A DNA stretch of 64,000 nucleotides from Typhlomys cinereus (GCA_023101885.1 JALPQD010000233.1:2207501-2271500); one strand, 5' to 3'; shown: positions 1 through 12,842, numbered from the stretch's first letter. Notes: a model not told the origin generated them from the sequence alone. A program made the numbers and translations.

Positions 1-139
1 TTCACTTTTTTTATTTTTGGTTGGGATGGCTTTTTGTGCTTAGGTCTTTGTAAATATAAATAATTTGGTTTTTATAAACAAACTCTTTTCTAGAATACTG
101 TATGGTAGAAGGTATGTGATCTTTAATACCCTATGTGTT

Positions 140-512
140 AGATACAGTTGTCAACTTGAAGGCTGAGTTCTATACATACGTATAGAATACCTAGTAAAAA
201 CAAGCCCTAAGAAAGACCACAAGAGATTATCTAATTAATGTAGGAAGGCCCAATCTATGATAGGTGGGACTGTTTCCCGGGCAGGTAGGTAAGACTGGAA
301 TGTTTAGGCAGACTCACAGTGTGGTTGTTAAGGAGGTTTGCCTCTCTCTCAGCAATTCTTGTTGATATGGTAAAACCAGTCCCCTTGAATTTTGGTGTTG
401 GTATGAACTCTCTTGCTGAACTGGACTATGAAGTATAACCAGATCTGCAGGGAAGAATAAAAGCCCTTGTTCTCTTTCCCTAAAGGAACTTTATATGTAT
501 TTATCAAGATAT

Positions 513-514
<2 letters not shown>
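140..514 (-). mobile_element. hAT-like DNA transposon fragment (URR1-like), old
   Basis: The left part reads GTTGTCAACTTGAAGGCTG. The middle has a TCTAATTAATG plus GGTGGGACTG stretch. The right part ends near GAATAAAAGCCCTTGTTC, followed by a TTCCCTAAAGGAACTT stretch. In that order these match what I recall of the rodent non-autonomous hAT-Charlie element URR1 read in reverse. The copy is diverged and cannot code. The family name is from memory; an old MaLR LTR is the alternative. Confidence 0.5.
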
Positions 515-564
<50 letters not shown>

Positions 565-566
565 AC
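515..566. repeat. (AC)n microsatellite
   Basis: A pure AC run of about 44 bases is followed by one TC interruption and a few more AC units. It abuts the end of the hAT-like fragment. All short reading frames crossing it (Thr-His or Cys-Val repeats) are artefacts of this dinucleotide. Confidence 0.95.
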
Positions 567-1005
567 CTTGGTGTATATTTATCAGCCAAAACTACACAGA
601 CAAACTGCAACACTTCATAAGACAGACCACATTCTGCATGAGAAACCTTCCTGGACTTTGTACTTTTTGTTATCCACATTGATCACTTCCTTTCCTTTTT
701 TGATAATAAGGTGAGTGACTGAAATATGTCCTTCTAAAAATCATGCTTCAGACCTAGAGTTATAAATAATTATATTATTGCTTTTTCAGTCATCTTAATT
801 TAAATGAAACTAGTGATAAAAATTACTGGTTAAGTTTGCTTTACTATCACAACCAGCTCTGAACAGAATTCTTCCTATTTGAATAGATACAAATATATTT
901 TTCCACTATTAATTGTGTGTCATTACTTTTAAGAATTGTATTGTGTACGAAGGATAATTTTATGACAATATCAAGTTAAAGAATTTCCATACATACATAG
1001 GATAA
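567..1005. other. Unique AT-rich DNA, nothing recognised
   Basis: AT-rich sequence without recognisable repeats, codon-like structure or clear motif clusters. Confidence 0.6.
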
Positions 1006-1009
1006 GAAA

Positions 1010-1385
1010 ACACACAGAATAATTAAGGATTATTAAGGGAAAGGGCTATGGGATGCCATATCCTAATTGATCTCACTTACTATTGGCAACTGACAGATTC
1101 TAGTGGAGGGGAGCCCTAATATCCCATTGTGCACTCACTGATCAATCCACCAGCCTCCTGTAGATAATTCCAAAACCATGGCTGACACAGATGGGCTTGG
1201 TTAAACTAAATTGTACATGAACAAAAATTATTCATAAATATTGGAAAGATATATATATGTATAGATACATATGTATATATGTATGGCTGGAATGGAAAAT
1301 ACATAAGAAAGGACTGGAAGAAAAGTCATCAGAATGTATTGTATACATATATGAAATTATTAAAGAAACAATATTAATGAAAAGA
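1010..1385 (+). mobile_element. Old L1 3' end (rodent type)
   Basis: The right end has the diverged terminal signature of rodent L1 3' UTRs: a short purine-rich stretch, TGTATTGTATACATATATG, AAATTATTAAAG, then an A-rich tail ending near 1385. The upstream part with GGCTGACACAGATGGGC is compatible with the same 3' UTR but the left boundary is a guess. An embedded TA/GTAT-rich patch lies at 1247-1284. No coding part is preserved. Confidence 0.5.
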
Positions 1386-3760
1386 AAAATAATTATGATG
1401 CTCTTTTAGCTTTGGCACATAAATTTCTTCATAAGATACTGGATACCCACAGGTGAGATTCTTGTCCACAGTTTCAACATGAGATTATTTGGGAGCACGA
1501 TTCATCAACACAGCAGCCTTGATATAGTACCTAGTAGAACTGAAAATATACATGTGCACACATATAATGATCTAGTGTCACTATAAGACAGTCTATGCTC
1601 ATGCAAGTATAGTAAAATGGGTTGCTAAACTGATATAAGTATATAAGTATGAATAAAAATGATTTATTTTATGTATGTTGTCTAATATGTTTCATTAAGT
1701 TAAACATTGTTTTGAAGACTACCATTTCTAAAGTTAGATGAGTCAGGTTGATTAGCTATACTGTACAGTCATAAAGCTATACTGTACAATCTCTTCATAT
1801 TATATAAATACATTCAATCATAATTTTCATCAGTGTCCAATAAAAATTTTTAACTTAAAAGCAACACTTTGAATTTCATGAATGTATGCAATTTTAATTT
1901 GGTAGTTATCTAATAAAATTATAGTAACTGACAAATAAAATATCAAATAACCTAAGATTATGAAGTACCTACTTGTTTAACAAAAAACTGCATCTAATTA
2001 ATTATATTTTGATTACAGGTTTTATTAAGTAATTCTGAAAAAGTACCACTTTTAGAATTTATTGTTTAAAATTGATGCCATATTACCCATTACAGAAAAA
2101 TAAGAGTTATCATAGATGTCAAGATTATTCCAAGACTTGATTTTGTGGCAAAATTCATTTAAAAAGGAAGGAAATTACTTGTATTTTAATTATTTCTCTT
2201 TAATGTGATGAGAATTTCAAGAACTCATCAAGATAAGTTCTCATAAATGTCATATTATTTCTAAAAGAACATTCTATAAGTACTAGACATATCTATAAGC
2301 AGCTCAAATTCTTTATAAACTTAATTATATATTTTAAAATATTGTTATCAAAATAGTATAAACACCAGCATTCTCTTTATCCCAACCATTTCAAAGGAGG
2401 AAGGAATTAAGAAACATTATACAGAAGTCAATAGTCAAGATGCCTATCCTCAGTTCAAAATAGACTGCATCCACTTCTTCCTTAGCAAAACACTTAAATA
2501 AGGATTGTGGTAGTTGTTTAACTGCTGTGATGCTGCTAAGATTATATGGATCACATTGAAATGGTATAAGAGAATAGAGTTGATTTGAGAGATTTGGATA
2601 TGCTTGATGAGAGGGTAATCAATGATAGTTTGCAAACTGTAAATATTTTCAGTTATTCATCTGTGGTTTTGCCATCTTTATCTAAATTAATCACTCCATA
2701 ATATTCATTATATATTCACATTTCCATGATTCTAAGATTTCTTTTCTTATTGTTTCAAGTAATTATGCATCATCCACTTGCAATATTTAGTAGATATATC
2801 TCAAAAGTATTGGTTACTATACAAATCTACCATTTTTCTCATTTTTTGTTCCAGAAAACTTGGTCATCTGCCCTACAGAATATCTTTCTCTATGTGGTAT
2901 CATGTTTGATCTTCCTTTGCTTCCTTGTGATTCATAAGTTGTAGTATTTCCTTCCTTTTGCATCATATCCTGGGACATATGTGATCAGATCATGTCTTTC
3001 GTATAGAATGTGATGGATACAATAATGATACCAAACAAATGAAAGTCTCATGATCTCAGTGGGGCACAACCATAAACACTTTTTTCCAGAGGTCTCTGTG
3101 TCAGCTACATTTCCACAAACTTGTACAAGTGGGAGCCTGCTTACACACCAGGCTCTGAGCCTGGGGAAGATCTTTATGCTTCCTTCTTTTACCTTGAAGT
3201 CCCAGACTTCTTGTCTACAACAAGAAAGGTACAGGAGAATAAGTGTAGATTCAGTGAGCTTTAAGTACAAGCTTGGTAAGGGTTGAGTCCTTCCACAAGT
3301 ATGCCATTAACAAGAACAAGTCTTGTGGTCAGGCAAAATTCAACTTACAAGAATTGAGACCTTTTTTTCAATCAGCCATATACATGTAAGGATGCAAGAT
3401 GGATCACTGTATCCATATGTCATTAATTTGATTCTTCTAACAAAATTTGCTCTTAAATATTTTACTGCATGGGTTTACCATCAATGGACATTTGCTAGTT
3501 TTCAAGGTGTATGTTTCTGACATAAATCTTCAAATGCTCAAAATGCTTAAATTTCTATTTTGTTCTTTTCTCTGACATTTCAGTGAGAACTCTTCTTTCA
3601 GAAGGTCTTTCCCAGGGGAAGAAACAAGGGGCTTTTCTCCATTCCTCAACTGTTCTTAAATAAATGTTCCTACTTTGTGAAATTCATTTGCTTTCATCCT
3701 CATTTATTTAAGAAATCTTTTAGAAGATAATTGGATTTATTTACTCATTAAGTTAGGTCT
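1386..3760. other. Unique AT-rich DNA
   Basis: There is no recognised gene or repeat. A 14-base direct repeat (AGCTATACTGTACA) occurs at 1754-1767 and again at 1775-1788, a 21-bp period repeated only once. The 2890-3280 part is somewhat less AT-rich and open over about 110 codons on the minus strand, but without coding character. Confidence 0.55.
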
Positions 3761-3764
3761 CTTA

Positions 3765-4010
3765 GATTGGTGTTCTTAAAAGAATAAGCACCAGAGAACA
3801 CGATCTTTTCTAATTTTTTCAATGACTGTGTATTAACGAATTGATATGAGAGAGTTCAGAGAGACAGCGGCTTTTTTGGAAGCCAGTAACAGGATAGACC
3901 ACAATCAAAATATTCTAGTGTTCATTATTCTGGATGCCTGAAGTGTGAAAATTAAATTTCTGTTATTTAAACCACTCACTCAATCTGTGATATTTTCCTG
4001 ACTGTCAGCA
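3765..4010 (+). mobile_element. Ancient MaLR LTR 3' part (MLT1-like)
   Basis: It contains GGTGTTCTTAAAAGAATAAG, a middle rich in purines, and the terminal string TTTCTGTTATTTAAACCACT followed by CAATCTGTGATATTTT. This is the degenerate form of the MLT1/MaLR LTR end ('ctgttgtttaagccacccagtctgtggta'). It is non-coding, and the left boundary is uncertain. Confidence 0.65.
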
Positions 4011-4023
4011 TAATATATTCTTC

Positions 4024-4054
4024 AATTATTCATGTTGACAAAACATGAATAATT
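4024..4054. repeat. Perfect 13-bp hairpin
   Basis: Arms AATTATTCATGTT (4024-4036) and AACATGAATAATT (4042-4054) are perfectly complementary around a 5-base loop (GACAA). It lies just past the MLT1-like LTR end. No function is known. Confidence 0.85.
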
Positions 4055-4214
4055 TCTGTATCTTTTTTCTTTCTGTATCTGACTCATATGTGTAATTAGC
4101 TGTTTGTCATAATTTCTGGGTCCATTCTTGTGGGAACTAGCACTGAGAAGCCACAATCTGAATGACAATACTAGAAAACATATTCTGAGGAAAAGAATTA
4201 TGGATTATCACTAT

Positions 4215-4595
4215 CAGGGTTTGAATGCAAGTTGCCCCACAGGATCATGTGTTTGAATCCTTAGTTATTGCCAATGTTTGGGAAGGTTCAAGACACCTTT
4301 AAGATGCAGCCTTGCTAGAGGAAGACAGGTCACAGGGAGTGCATCTTGAGGTTGGTTAGTCTCCCCCTGCTGTGGCAAGGATTTTGTTCTTGAGTTTGCA
4401 GTTTTGCTCTCTTGGCCTCCATGATGGATATGACTTAAGCTTCCTCTACTTTCTGCCAGCCATGATTTTCTCTCCATAATGGAGTCTATTTCCCCTCTGG
4501 AACAATAAGCCAGAAAAGTCTTTTTTTTTTCTTTAAGTTTCTTGAGTCTCAGTGTTGTCTCTCAGAAGAAGAGAAAGTAACTGTTACAATAATCA
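4215..4595 (+). mobile_element. Rodent MaLR-type LTR (MT/ORR-like)
   Basis: It starts near GGGTTTGAATGCAAGTTGCC and CATGTGTTTGAATCC, has TGTTTGGGAAGGTTC and CTTGCTAGAGGAAG in the middle, and ends with CAATAAGCCAGAAAAGTC, a T-rich stretch, and AGAGAAAGTAACTGTTACAA. This order matches rodent MaLR LTRs. The same family forms the paired LTRs at 13.8 and 15.2 kb in the opposite orientation. Confidence 0.7.
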
Positions 4596-5474
4596 ATTCA
4601 CATTTAAATTTAGATGGATTTAATGATGCTGAATTACTTTTTCACTTACATAGAAAGATGATGACATAGGTGTTTACTGACACATAGTGTGGCATGAGAT
4701 CATGTTGAGACTTTTTTTTGAGTCTTTCATAGCTTCTTGCTTTTGCTTTTGAAATAATGTTGTAAGTGTACTGAATCATGAGTGTGAGTTTCATAGTAAT
4801 GAATAAGAAGTAAACAGTGGTCCATCCCAACATCAAAGTCATTCCATAAAGATCATTGGAACTGCAGCACTTTTAAACTAGAAAGTACACAGTACTGCAT
4901 ACAATTGTACATTGCTCAGATTCTATTATACAGAAAAGGTAAGTATTTTCAGTTATTTTATCTTGCTGTGATAAAATATTCTCTTCTAGAGTCTTAGGAG
5001 AAGCTGTATCTTGACGTAAGGCTCCAGTGAGATAAAGTTCCTCCTAGCAGTGAAGAATGAAGTAAGTTGGTTCACATTGCAGTGAAACTCAGGAGACAGA
5101 CAGAGCAAGAACAGAAAGTGGATCAGAGAGGAAAGTCTTAGGCTAATGATCAGTGATGTACTTACTGCAGTAAGGCTGTATCTTCTAAGGATTCCACAAC
5201 CTTGCCAAACAGTAAGACATATATGGAAAGCAAGAATATAGTGAATCAAAAACGAATAGTTGAGTGTTGAGTGTAAGGAGTCATGAAGGGATTCTAAAAT
5301 CCTATATTCATTATTCTGGTAGCTGGCACAGGTGTGGTGTGCTTACCAACTCATCAACAACACAGTATTTAATATTGCATTATTTTATGTTATATAATAG
5401 CATAATGATACATTATGCAGAATGACATGTAGTATGATTTTACTTCAATAAAGATGATTAAAAATGTTTTGGAA
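4596..5474. other. Unique DNA
   Basis: No recognised repeats, motif clusters or coding signal. Confidence 0.55.
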
Positions 5475-5757
5475 GGATGGAGAGATGGCTCAGGGGTTAA
5501 GACTCTGTCTCACTAGCAGAATGTCCTGAATTGGATCAGGTCCCACATAAAAAGGCCAGGCAAAACATCAGTGGCCTGCACTTCCATTTCTGGTGGGCAG
5601 AGTCTGGAAAATCCCAGAGTGAAGCAAGAAGGAGGTAGAAAAAAATCAAGAAAGATTGAATAATGAAGTCACACTTGGCTCTCTACAGAGACACACAGTA
5701 CCCTCTGATGCACACACACACACACACACACAATCAGTCAATCAATCAATCAATAAA
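5475..5757 (+). mobile_element. Older-tier tRNA-derived SINE, full length
   Basis: The head GGATGGAGAGATGGCTCAGG carries an A-box-like TGGCTCAGGGGTTAAG. It is followed by a degraded B box, a body with GAGTGAAGCAAGAAGGAGG and AAGTCACACTTGGC, a (CA)n run at 5711-5732 and an (AATC)n/AATAAAT tail. Body and CA tract are homologous to the minus-strand copies at 33.0 and 56.6 kb. It is one of the few plus-strand members of this family here and is CpG-poor, hence old. Confidence 0.8.
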
Positions 5758-8700
5758 TATAATATATAAAAAGATTTCGGCTTTCTTTAAAACATTATGG
5801 AGAAAGGATGGAGAGACATGAGACATGAAAAGAGACTATTGGAATTGGGAAAATAGATAGGGGATGGTGAAGAAGCAGGAAGAGAAACAAAAACACCATT
5901 TTCTTTGGAAAGATGTCTTGATGAAATACAAGCCTTTATAAGTTAGTAATTTTTAATGTTATAGAGAATCTGTGCTGCACAATGTCTTATCAAATACAGG
6001 AGATGCTGAGAGGGCTCCCAGGCCAATTCTGACCCATTTGCCTGGAACTCTTCTTTTAAAAAATTCATAATGTTGGATTCAATTAACATAAAAGAACTTG
6101 TAAAAACTAGCTCCTGTTAAATTCTTGACTTCATGTGGTCAGGTATATGTGGAATGCCATTAGTTGGCACTTCGAATATTTAGCAATATAAAAACATTTC
6201 ACTGACTTTTGGGATTCCTAAAATTCAAAAATAGCAGTCCCCCTACACTACACAAACCTTCTTTGGGGGATTTCCAAATTGTATCCATGGAAATAACTGT
6301 TGACTTCATATTCTTTCATGTACTTTGCAAAACTTTTCATTATTTTTTATTTTCCCTTACATTACTTAACATTAGTTGGAAGCAAATTCTCACTACTAAA
6401 TATTAAGCATTTCCCACGCTATTAAGTCGTTTGAGTATGAGGTCTTCTGAAATTATCCCACAAAAGTTAGTTCTTAGCATCTGTAACAAGAATAATATCT
6501 ATAATAAATTTCTAGAAATAACTAAATGCATTTGCATATTCAAATCTAAATGTATTTGCTTCATTGCTTCATAGCTCAGTCTTTGAAATAAACTTTGGAA
6601 TTCTTCCCAGAATCATTTCCAATGGACAGTAGCCTATTTTCTATTCCTGTGAGCATCTATCTATTTCCAAATTTGTGACCCCAAAGGTTTTGCAGATAAA
6701 AAGATACCACCATAATAGCTACATTTCTGAGTCAATTAAAGCAATGCAAATTAAGATGATCATTTATTCTTTTTGCAGGTATGGTGTTAAAAGAATTTTC
6801 TTAATTTTGTACTTCTCCAATTGTTTTACAAGTAAAATTTTTAAGGCAAAATAAAATTTCCCACAAAAGTATTGATGGAAAAAAAGGAAATCATATTGCC
6901 TCATAAAATTTATCAATGTGTGGAATGCAACTAAGGGTAAGAGGGACAGAGATGAATTTGATTCTTACAATCAGTTTTGTATATATGTTCTTATTGCCAA
7001 AAAGATCATTCTTATAATCTATCCTGTAACTGTGCCTCACATTAAGTATGAAAAGAACAATTTATCTGAGATACTGTGGTCTAAGTAGTCAGGATATCTA
7101 GGATGAAATATTAGATATTTTATACCAATTAGAAAATGATCTCTTTGGCAATAAGAACATATATACCATTACTCAATAGCAAATCATAGTCAGCGACACA
7201 AAACTGATCTAGCCAACGATTGAAGAAGCACTCATGATTCCACTGACTCAAGAGAGGTGTAGCAAAACAAAACAGAGCTTGCTGGAGAAGACTAAATGCT
7301 GATTTGGAAGACGCTATACCCTTGAAACCACATATATGAAACCACCAAACTAATTCACAAAAAAAGTAAAAAAATGGACAAATCTGCAAGATAGCAAGTT
7401 ATTAAAGCAAAAATTCAGCAATAGTTAGTTGGCATTACCTCAACAATTTTTCAGTGAGGTTATGACTGCGTTTTAATTAAAAAGAAATGAACAATTTGGC
7501 TTCATTCTGGGATAGTAAGCCAGGAAATATTTGGAGGATTAGAGCATTTATGTGTCTGTATACATTATCTGTGAATTAAATATATTAGAGAAAGCTGTTT
7601 ACCCCTGAAGTTATGTTATTCAAGATGTCTTTATTCCTATCTTAGTTTAAAAACAATCATGTCTTGATTTTTTCATCCAGATGAAGTGCCTAGTGAATTT
7701 AACCATTCTACTTTTTTATTTTTAAGATTTTCTTCACTCAAAGATTTTTGAAATAAAACCTTTGTAGTACTATTTAGCCAAAGTGCATCTTAACAAAAGG
7801 ATGGAAAAATAATCACTGAGGACCTTATAGAGACATTTATTTGAAAAAAACTGAAGGTAGCAGATGTTTCAACCAGGGCAATATGAAGCCCAGATGTTTG
7901 GCACATTCGTACATTAATAGGACAAGTGAGAGTCATATTTTCCTTTTCTCCAATAATCATTATGATTCTTCTGTTTAAATTACTTTAAAATAAGAATGTT
8001 CATATGAGAAAGCTGAAATGTAAAAATGATATTGCAAAACATTGATTTATTTTCCCTTATTGTTTTCTACAATTATGTGGTAAATGAAAGAGTGAATATA
8101 CATATTCATTCTTAGGGAATAAATATTTTGAAAATTACTATAGCAAATAAACTGACATCAAAGGAAAATATTTCTGACATATTGGGACACTTTTTCCAGT
8201 TATTATTTCAGAGATGTACAGGGATGTTAGTTCCCCCGTGAATTTTTCTGTGAAGTTTATTCCATATTTTTGTTCATTTAGACAGGGAAAAAAACTAGAA
8301 GGATTTATAAATATTTCATGTTTCCCAGGAGTAGTGGACAATATACTAATTCTTTAGTAAAATGAACCTATGTTTATACCAAAATGATAGAAAAATTTTG
8401 CCAGTCTTATGAAATATTCAATAGATATAAAAAGAAATAGATGTTTATCAGCAAAATAAATATTTGAATTATTTACATTCAATCTGGGAAATCTGTAAGC
8501 ATATAATTTGCATATTATCTCTTTAGAATGAAAAAGGAAATATAATCATATTTTATATTTCCCAACATGTTGTTAAGAAAGTCAGTTTTAACTAATTTTC
8601 AAAAGATTGTTGAAACATTTGTATGTTATCTTTATATTATGTAGATATCTTTCATAATTTAATGTAAATAAGGAAAAAGAAAAATATAATAATTCACTGC

Positions 8701-9165
8701 CCAGTTAAAAAAAAAGTACAAAAAGTACACTTTCTTGTGCCTTAAAAAACTGTATGCATTTAAATAGACTCAATATATTTGCCTGAAATAGAATTTTATG
8801 TTTTATGGGAGGAAAAATGAAGTTTTTCCTTTAATAGACTATATATATCCCAAGATGATTTTAAAGTATTTTCACTTAGAAAGGCTAGCTGCTATTATGT
8901 ATGAATTTTCAAAGCTTCCAGAGCTTTGGAAGGAAAAATGAAAATTGCTATTGCACAACCTTCAGGTTCTCTTTGTTTCATAAAGGGCTAAGACAGCATT
9001 TTTGTCATTTTTCTTTCAGCTCTTGTCTTTCATCATAAATATCAAAGCTTGCAATTATGCCTCCTCAGATCCTACACATTCTGCCTGGTTTTACTGATTG
9101 TCAAAATCTCTTCTCTCCTTTATACCAGACTTTCTGTATATTGAGATTCTGGGCACAATTTCTTA
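5758..9165. other. Unique AT-rich DNA
   Basis: No gene or recognised interspersed repeat. The only clear structure is the inverted repeat at 6979-7166, annotated separately. Confidence 0.55.
6979..7166. repeat. 32-bp inverted repeat with 124-bp spacer
   Basis: Arm 1 at 6979-7010 and arm 2 at 7135-7166 are reverse complements with 31 of 32 matches. The core reads ATGTTCTTATTGCCAAA on the plus strand in arm 1. Homology stops abruptly on both sides, so this is not a transposon TIR pair with a recognisable interior. It looks like a local inverted duplication. Confidence 0.9.
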
Positions 9166-9169
9166 TTTT

Positions 9170-9440
9170 TTTCATTAAAATTAATTCAGAGAACACAAAT
9201 AAAGGCAATAGCAATTACGGTAGGGAATTTTATTAAGCAATAATCGCAGTTTTATCAAAGACAGCATCAATGGCTGAATGATTTCCCAGCTAAGCAGAAT
9301 GCCACACAGCTCACACCCATACGCCAGTGACTTGACCTACAGGTGGAGTTTTATTACTGCTGTTTATTATGAGGAGCACCTCATCACGACCCCATACAGT
9401 CTTTAATTTTCTGACCTTGATATTCCCTCCAATATTGTGT
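9170..9440. promoter_or_regulatory. Candidate conserved non-coding element
   Basis: A repeat-free block of higher complexity than its AT-rich surroundings. It holds homeobox-like TTTTATTACTG and TTTATTATGAG, GTTTTATCAAAG, ACAGGTGGAG and GAGGAGCACCTC, with several retained CpGs. Its appearance resembles vertebrate developmental enhancers; there is no direct proof without alignment. Confidence 0.35.
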
Positions 9441-12055
9441 CTGTGTTCCGAGTGGGCATTATTATCCTATCTCACTATGTATTCCAAATATTAGATCTAT
9501 GATTCTGAAGTTTAATTGTCATAGTTAAATTATAAGTATCCTAAGTGGATAAAATAGCTCTTGATTTTGATTCCAGAAGTTGTGAATTGTAATAATATGT
9601 GAAATACATTTTAGACAGGGAAGAGTCCTATTGTTTTGTTGTTGCTTCTATTTTGTAGATATGCTCTCTCCATGTTAGATAAAATCCAGAAAAGCCATAA
9701 GCAGATGATTGTATGTATGAAAACTCATTTCCATATTTGTTTCCATTAGTGTTTCAAAGATTACATTTGTAGGAAGACGTCATAGTGCTCCATACAACAG
9801 TATCATATGTGTGTCTCTGATTCTTTATCTGGAGGAGGAACAGCAGCACAAGTGCTGCAAAGAACCAGACACATGTGATAAGAAGCCTCTGATGAGTTGA
9901 AGTCATTTGACAAAATATTAAAACTCCCTGAGTTCAGTGTTAAACTCTGAAATGGATACCATGAGCAATGACTACCTCAGCAAGATGTTGGGAAGATGAA
10001 ACAAGAAAATTCAGGTCAAGGACTTGGTCCATAATTATATTCATTATTATTTACTAGGCACTATAATTTTTGGGTTTTTTTAGTTTATCTTGTTCACTTT
10101 CTCATGGTAAAAAATATTGAGCACATAATTATGCAAAAGAAACATCTCTTGCAAAGAAGGATGCACGTTCCTCATTGCCCCTACAAGAAATCCTGATTTT
10201 AATAAAGAATGAAATTGTGTCATTTGGAGAAACACAGATGCAGCTGGCAATTATCATATTAAGAAAATTAATTCAGATGCAGAAAGGCAAACATCACATG
10301 TTTTCTCTCGAATAGAGCCTAAGAAATACATATATTATTATTAGATTCTATGAAATGAAATTTATAACATCATATGCATGATTTATGAAATGAAAATAAA
10401 ATAAGAACTGTTTGGGAAGAAGAAGAGAGCTAATGTTAAGGAGGGATACAGTAAAGGGTACTATGCAAGTATAGTCCAGGGTAAATGACATTACTTGGTC
10501 TAAAGTGTTACTATGAAACTTGTTAGGTTATATAGGGAACATATATAAAAATTAATTGAACTTTAGAAATGTACCCTAACACCATACTCCTGTCTACTGT
10601 TTCAAATTAAAATATCATTCTAAAAATCAAAATAAGTAGGAATAAAGTACAGATAGATCCAGCAAGACAGTCCATTAAGCAGAAGTGTGAGAGATTAGAA
10701 TAAACCAAGAAAGTGTTATATGCAATGCAAATGCAAAAGCAAAGAGTCATCATAGTCAAGTAGGAGTTGAATAATAACTTAGCAATTAATATTAAGGATT
10801 TTTTATAGAATATCACCAGTATCACTGTTAAGAAGGAGATTTTGTGCTTCATAAAATAGCTTAAGATAGAAACAGAAGGATTCTTCTTCTGGAACAGAGG
10901 GCTCTGTGCGGTAAATGACTTACTGAAGCAAATGAGCCTGTTGAAGCCTTTGAATAAGCTCTCTGATCTTGCTTGTTTGTGTGAAACTTAAAATAATGAT
11001 GCTGTCATGAGAACAAAGCAAGACATTTCAATAAGAGTCAGTGCTACGAAGATGGAGTTACAGGATGTCCAAACTAATACCTACGTCAACCAATATATTC
11101 ATTGTTAAGAGTATCAATATATACAGTCTGGAAACAACACTATTAAAATTATGCGGCAATTGAAAGCAGATGGATTTATCTGCAACCTTGGAAACTGTTC
11201 ATGATAACAGAGAGTATATGTACAAAGTCTCCATTGTTGATAACTTACATAAAAGTTTGAGAAAAATTACATACTAAAATATTGTTAGCATTTAACTCTC
11301 AATTATAAAATAGAGAAAGGTGGAGGGCAAGCAGAAGTTGCAACCGTTTTCAAAATATATTTTTATATTTTAATTCTTTGTTATAAAGAAGAATAAAGTA
11401 CTGTGTTGCTTACATTTCATTTAATTACCAGATTTATAAAGGGTGTAAATATTTATAACAAAGACAAATGAATAATTACCATAAATTTTCATTTTCTCCA
11501 TTTAGGAATTACACACTATTGGTGCATATTCCCTACATAGCTATTATGTTTTCTATATATCAGTACTGAAATGTGTCCATAGTAATTTTATGTGAAAAGT
11601 TCTGAATAGAATTCTAAGTATGATTGCAATTTTTTTTGCTTATCTGCTTATGTGGTCATTCCCATGAAAGACCAAATTTGCAATTGCAATTTTCTCTGGC
11701 CAGTGAGATTCCAATAGTTTATTACTGCTTGTAGAAACTTTTAAAATTTTGGTATTTTTAATTTCAAAACAGTACAACATCTACTTGGAGAAGACAGAAA
11801 AAACAATTTGCTTCTTCTTGGATGCATAGAGATAGGCAAGAATGAAATGATCTGTGTCAGATGTGATCAGTTGGTGACAATGAGGCAGGCTATCCTTGAA
11901 GATGAGACTGGGGCAAGGAAGTAAAAAACACTTCAGTAAGACCAGGGCAAAAGTGATTTAAGGAAGAAGTACCAACATGAGAACAAAGAAAATCCCAAAA
12001 ACAGGATCTGAGCAAGGGAAATGGTGGGTGACTAAGTGTCAATGTATGTATACAT
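9441..12055. other. Unique AT-rich DNA, possible L1 scrap
   Basis: No genes. Around 10430-10560 a purine-rich stretch followed by TATATAGGGAACATATATAA vaguely resembles an L1 3' end, too weak to annotate separately. Confidence 0.5.
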
Positions 12056-12125
12056 TTTGTGTATACACACACACACATACACACACACACACATATATAT
12101 ACACACATATATACATATACACAAA
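12056..12125. repeat. Compound (CA)/(TA) microsatellite
   Basis: Alternating ACACAC and ATATAT runs with TACACA interruptions. Reading frames crossing it are artefacts. Confidence 0.9.
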
Positions 12126-12385
12126 ATGGAATCCGAGATGCAGATAATTGAGTTTTCTCTGTATTTGGGATAAGAAACGTTTTCAGGGGAAAATAAAGTC
12201 TAAATAAAAGTAATAATTGTGTCTAATATGCAGCAACAAAGAGAATGGCAATTTGTACCAAAGCTGACATAAAGAGATACTTAGCAAAGAAGAAAAAGTA
12301 AAATGACCATTCAAAGATTAAGCTGAAAAAGAAAAAATAAGACTGATGTTAGTCTGAATCTGTAGTAAATTTCTTATTATAATTT
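12126..12385. other. Unique DNA
   Basis: A-rich sequence with nothing recognised. Confidence 0.5.
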
Positions 12386-12387
12386 AC

Positions 12388-12555
12388 TTGGTTTTTTTTT
12401 TTTTTTTTGAGATTGAATCTCACTTTCTTGCCCATTCTGGCCACCAACTCATCACTGACATGCAATAATTTCCTTAACATTACAATCACAGACATTGGCT
12501 GAATCTAGGTTCTCACATATGTTAGGCAAATGTTCTTTCACCAATCTGTCTCCAT
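12388..12555 (-). mobile_element. B1-ID composite SINE
   Basis: A T17 run (reverse poly-A) is followed by GAGATTGAATCTCACTTTC and TGCCCATTCTGGCC, the reversed end of a B1/7SL-type monomer. Then comes TAGGTTCTCACATATGTTAG with CACCAATCTGTCTCCA, a degenerate reversed ID head. The arrangement matches rodent B4-like composites. Confidence 0.7.
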
Positions 12556-12589
12556 AATTTTCTCCTAGTTTGCATTGTGGGATAGTATA

Positions 12590-12710
12590 CAAAGAAGTTT
12601 CCTAGACTAACCTTGAACTTATTTTGCAACCAAGACAATTTTTGATCTCATCATCCTTTTCTTCAGCACCAAGAGTGGCTCAGAATACTGGTGCATGGAA
12701 TCATGCTAGA
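12590..12710 (-). mobile_element. B1-like SINE
   Basis: CTAGACTAACCTTGAACTTA, followed further on by a tail ending CTGGTGCATGGAATCATGC, is a diverged reversed B1 (7SL-derived) monomer. Confidence 0.6.
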
Positions 12711-12744
12711 TTTTAAATTTAATTTTTTAGTACAATTATTCTTA

Positions 12745-12842
12745 TAGGTTTTTTTTGTATGTGTGTGTAGTAGTGGGGATTGAACTCAAGACTTCAAACC
12801 TGCAAGTTAAACACTCTATCAACTGAACCACATCCTCATCCC
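12745..12842 (-). mobile_element. ID-like SINE
   Basis: A T8 run and a TG-rich stretch precede GGGGATTGAACTCAAGAC, then CTATCAACTGAACCACATCC. These are the reversed B-box and head regions of a tRNA-derived ID unit. Confidence 0.65.

Noticed and set aside
515..566. CRISPR-like or other spaced repeats
   Set aside because: All tandem arrays seen are ordinary eukaryotic microsatellites; there are no spacers or cas-like genes.
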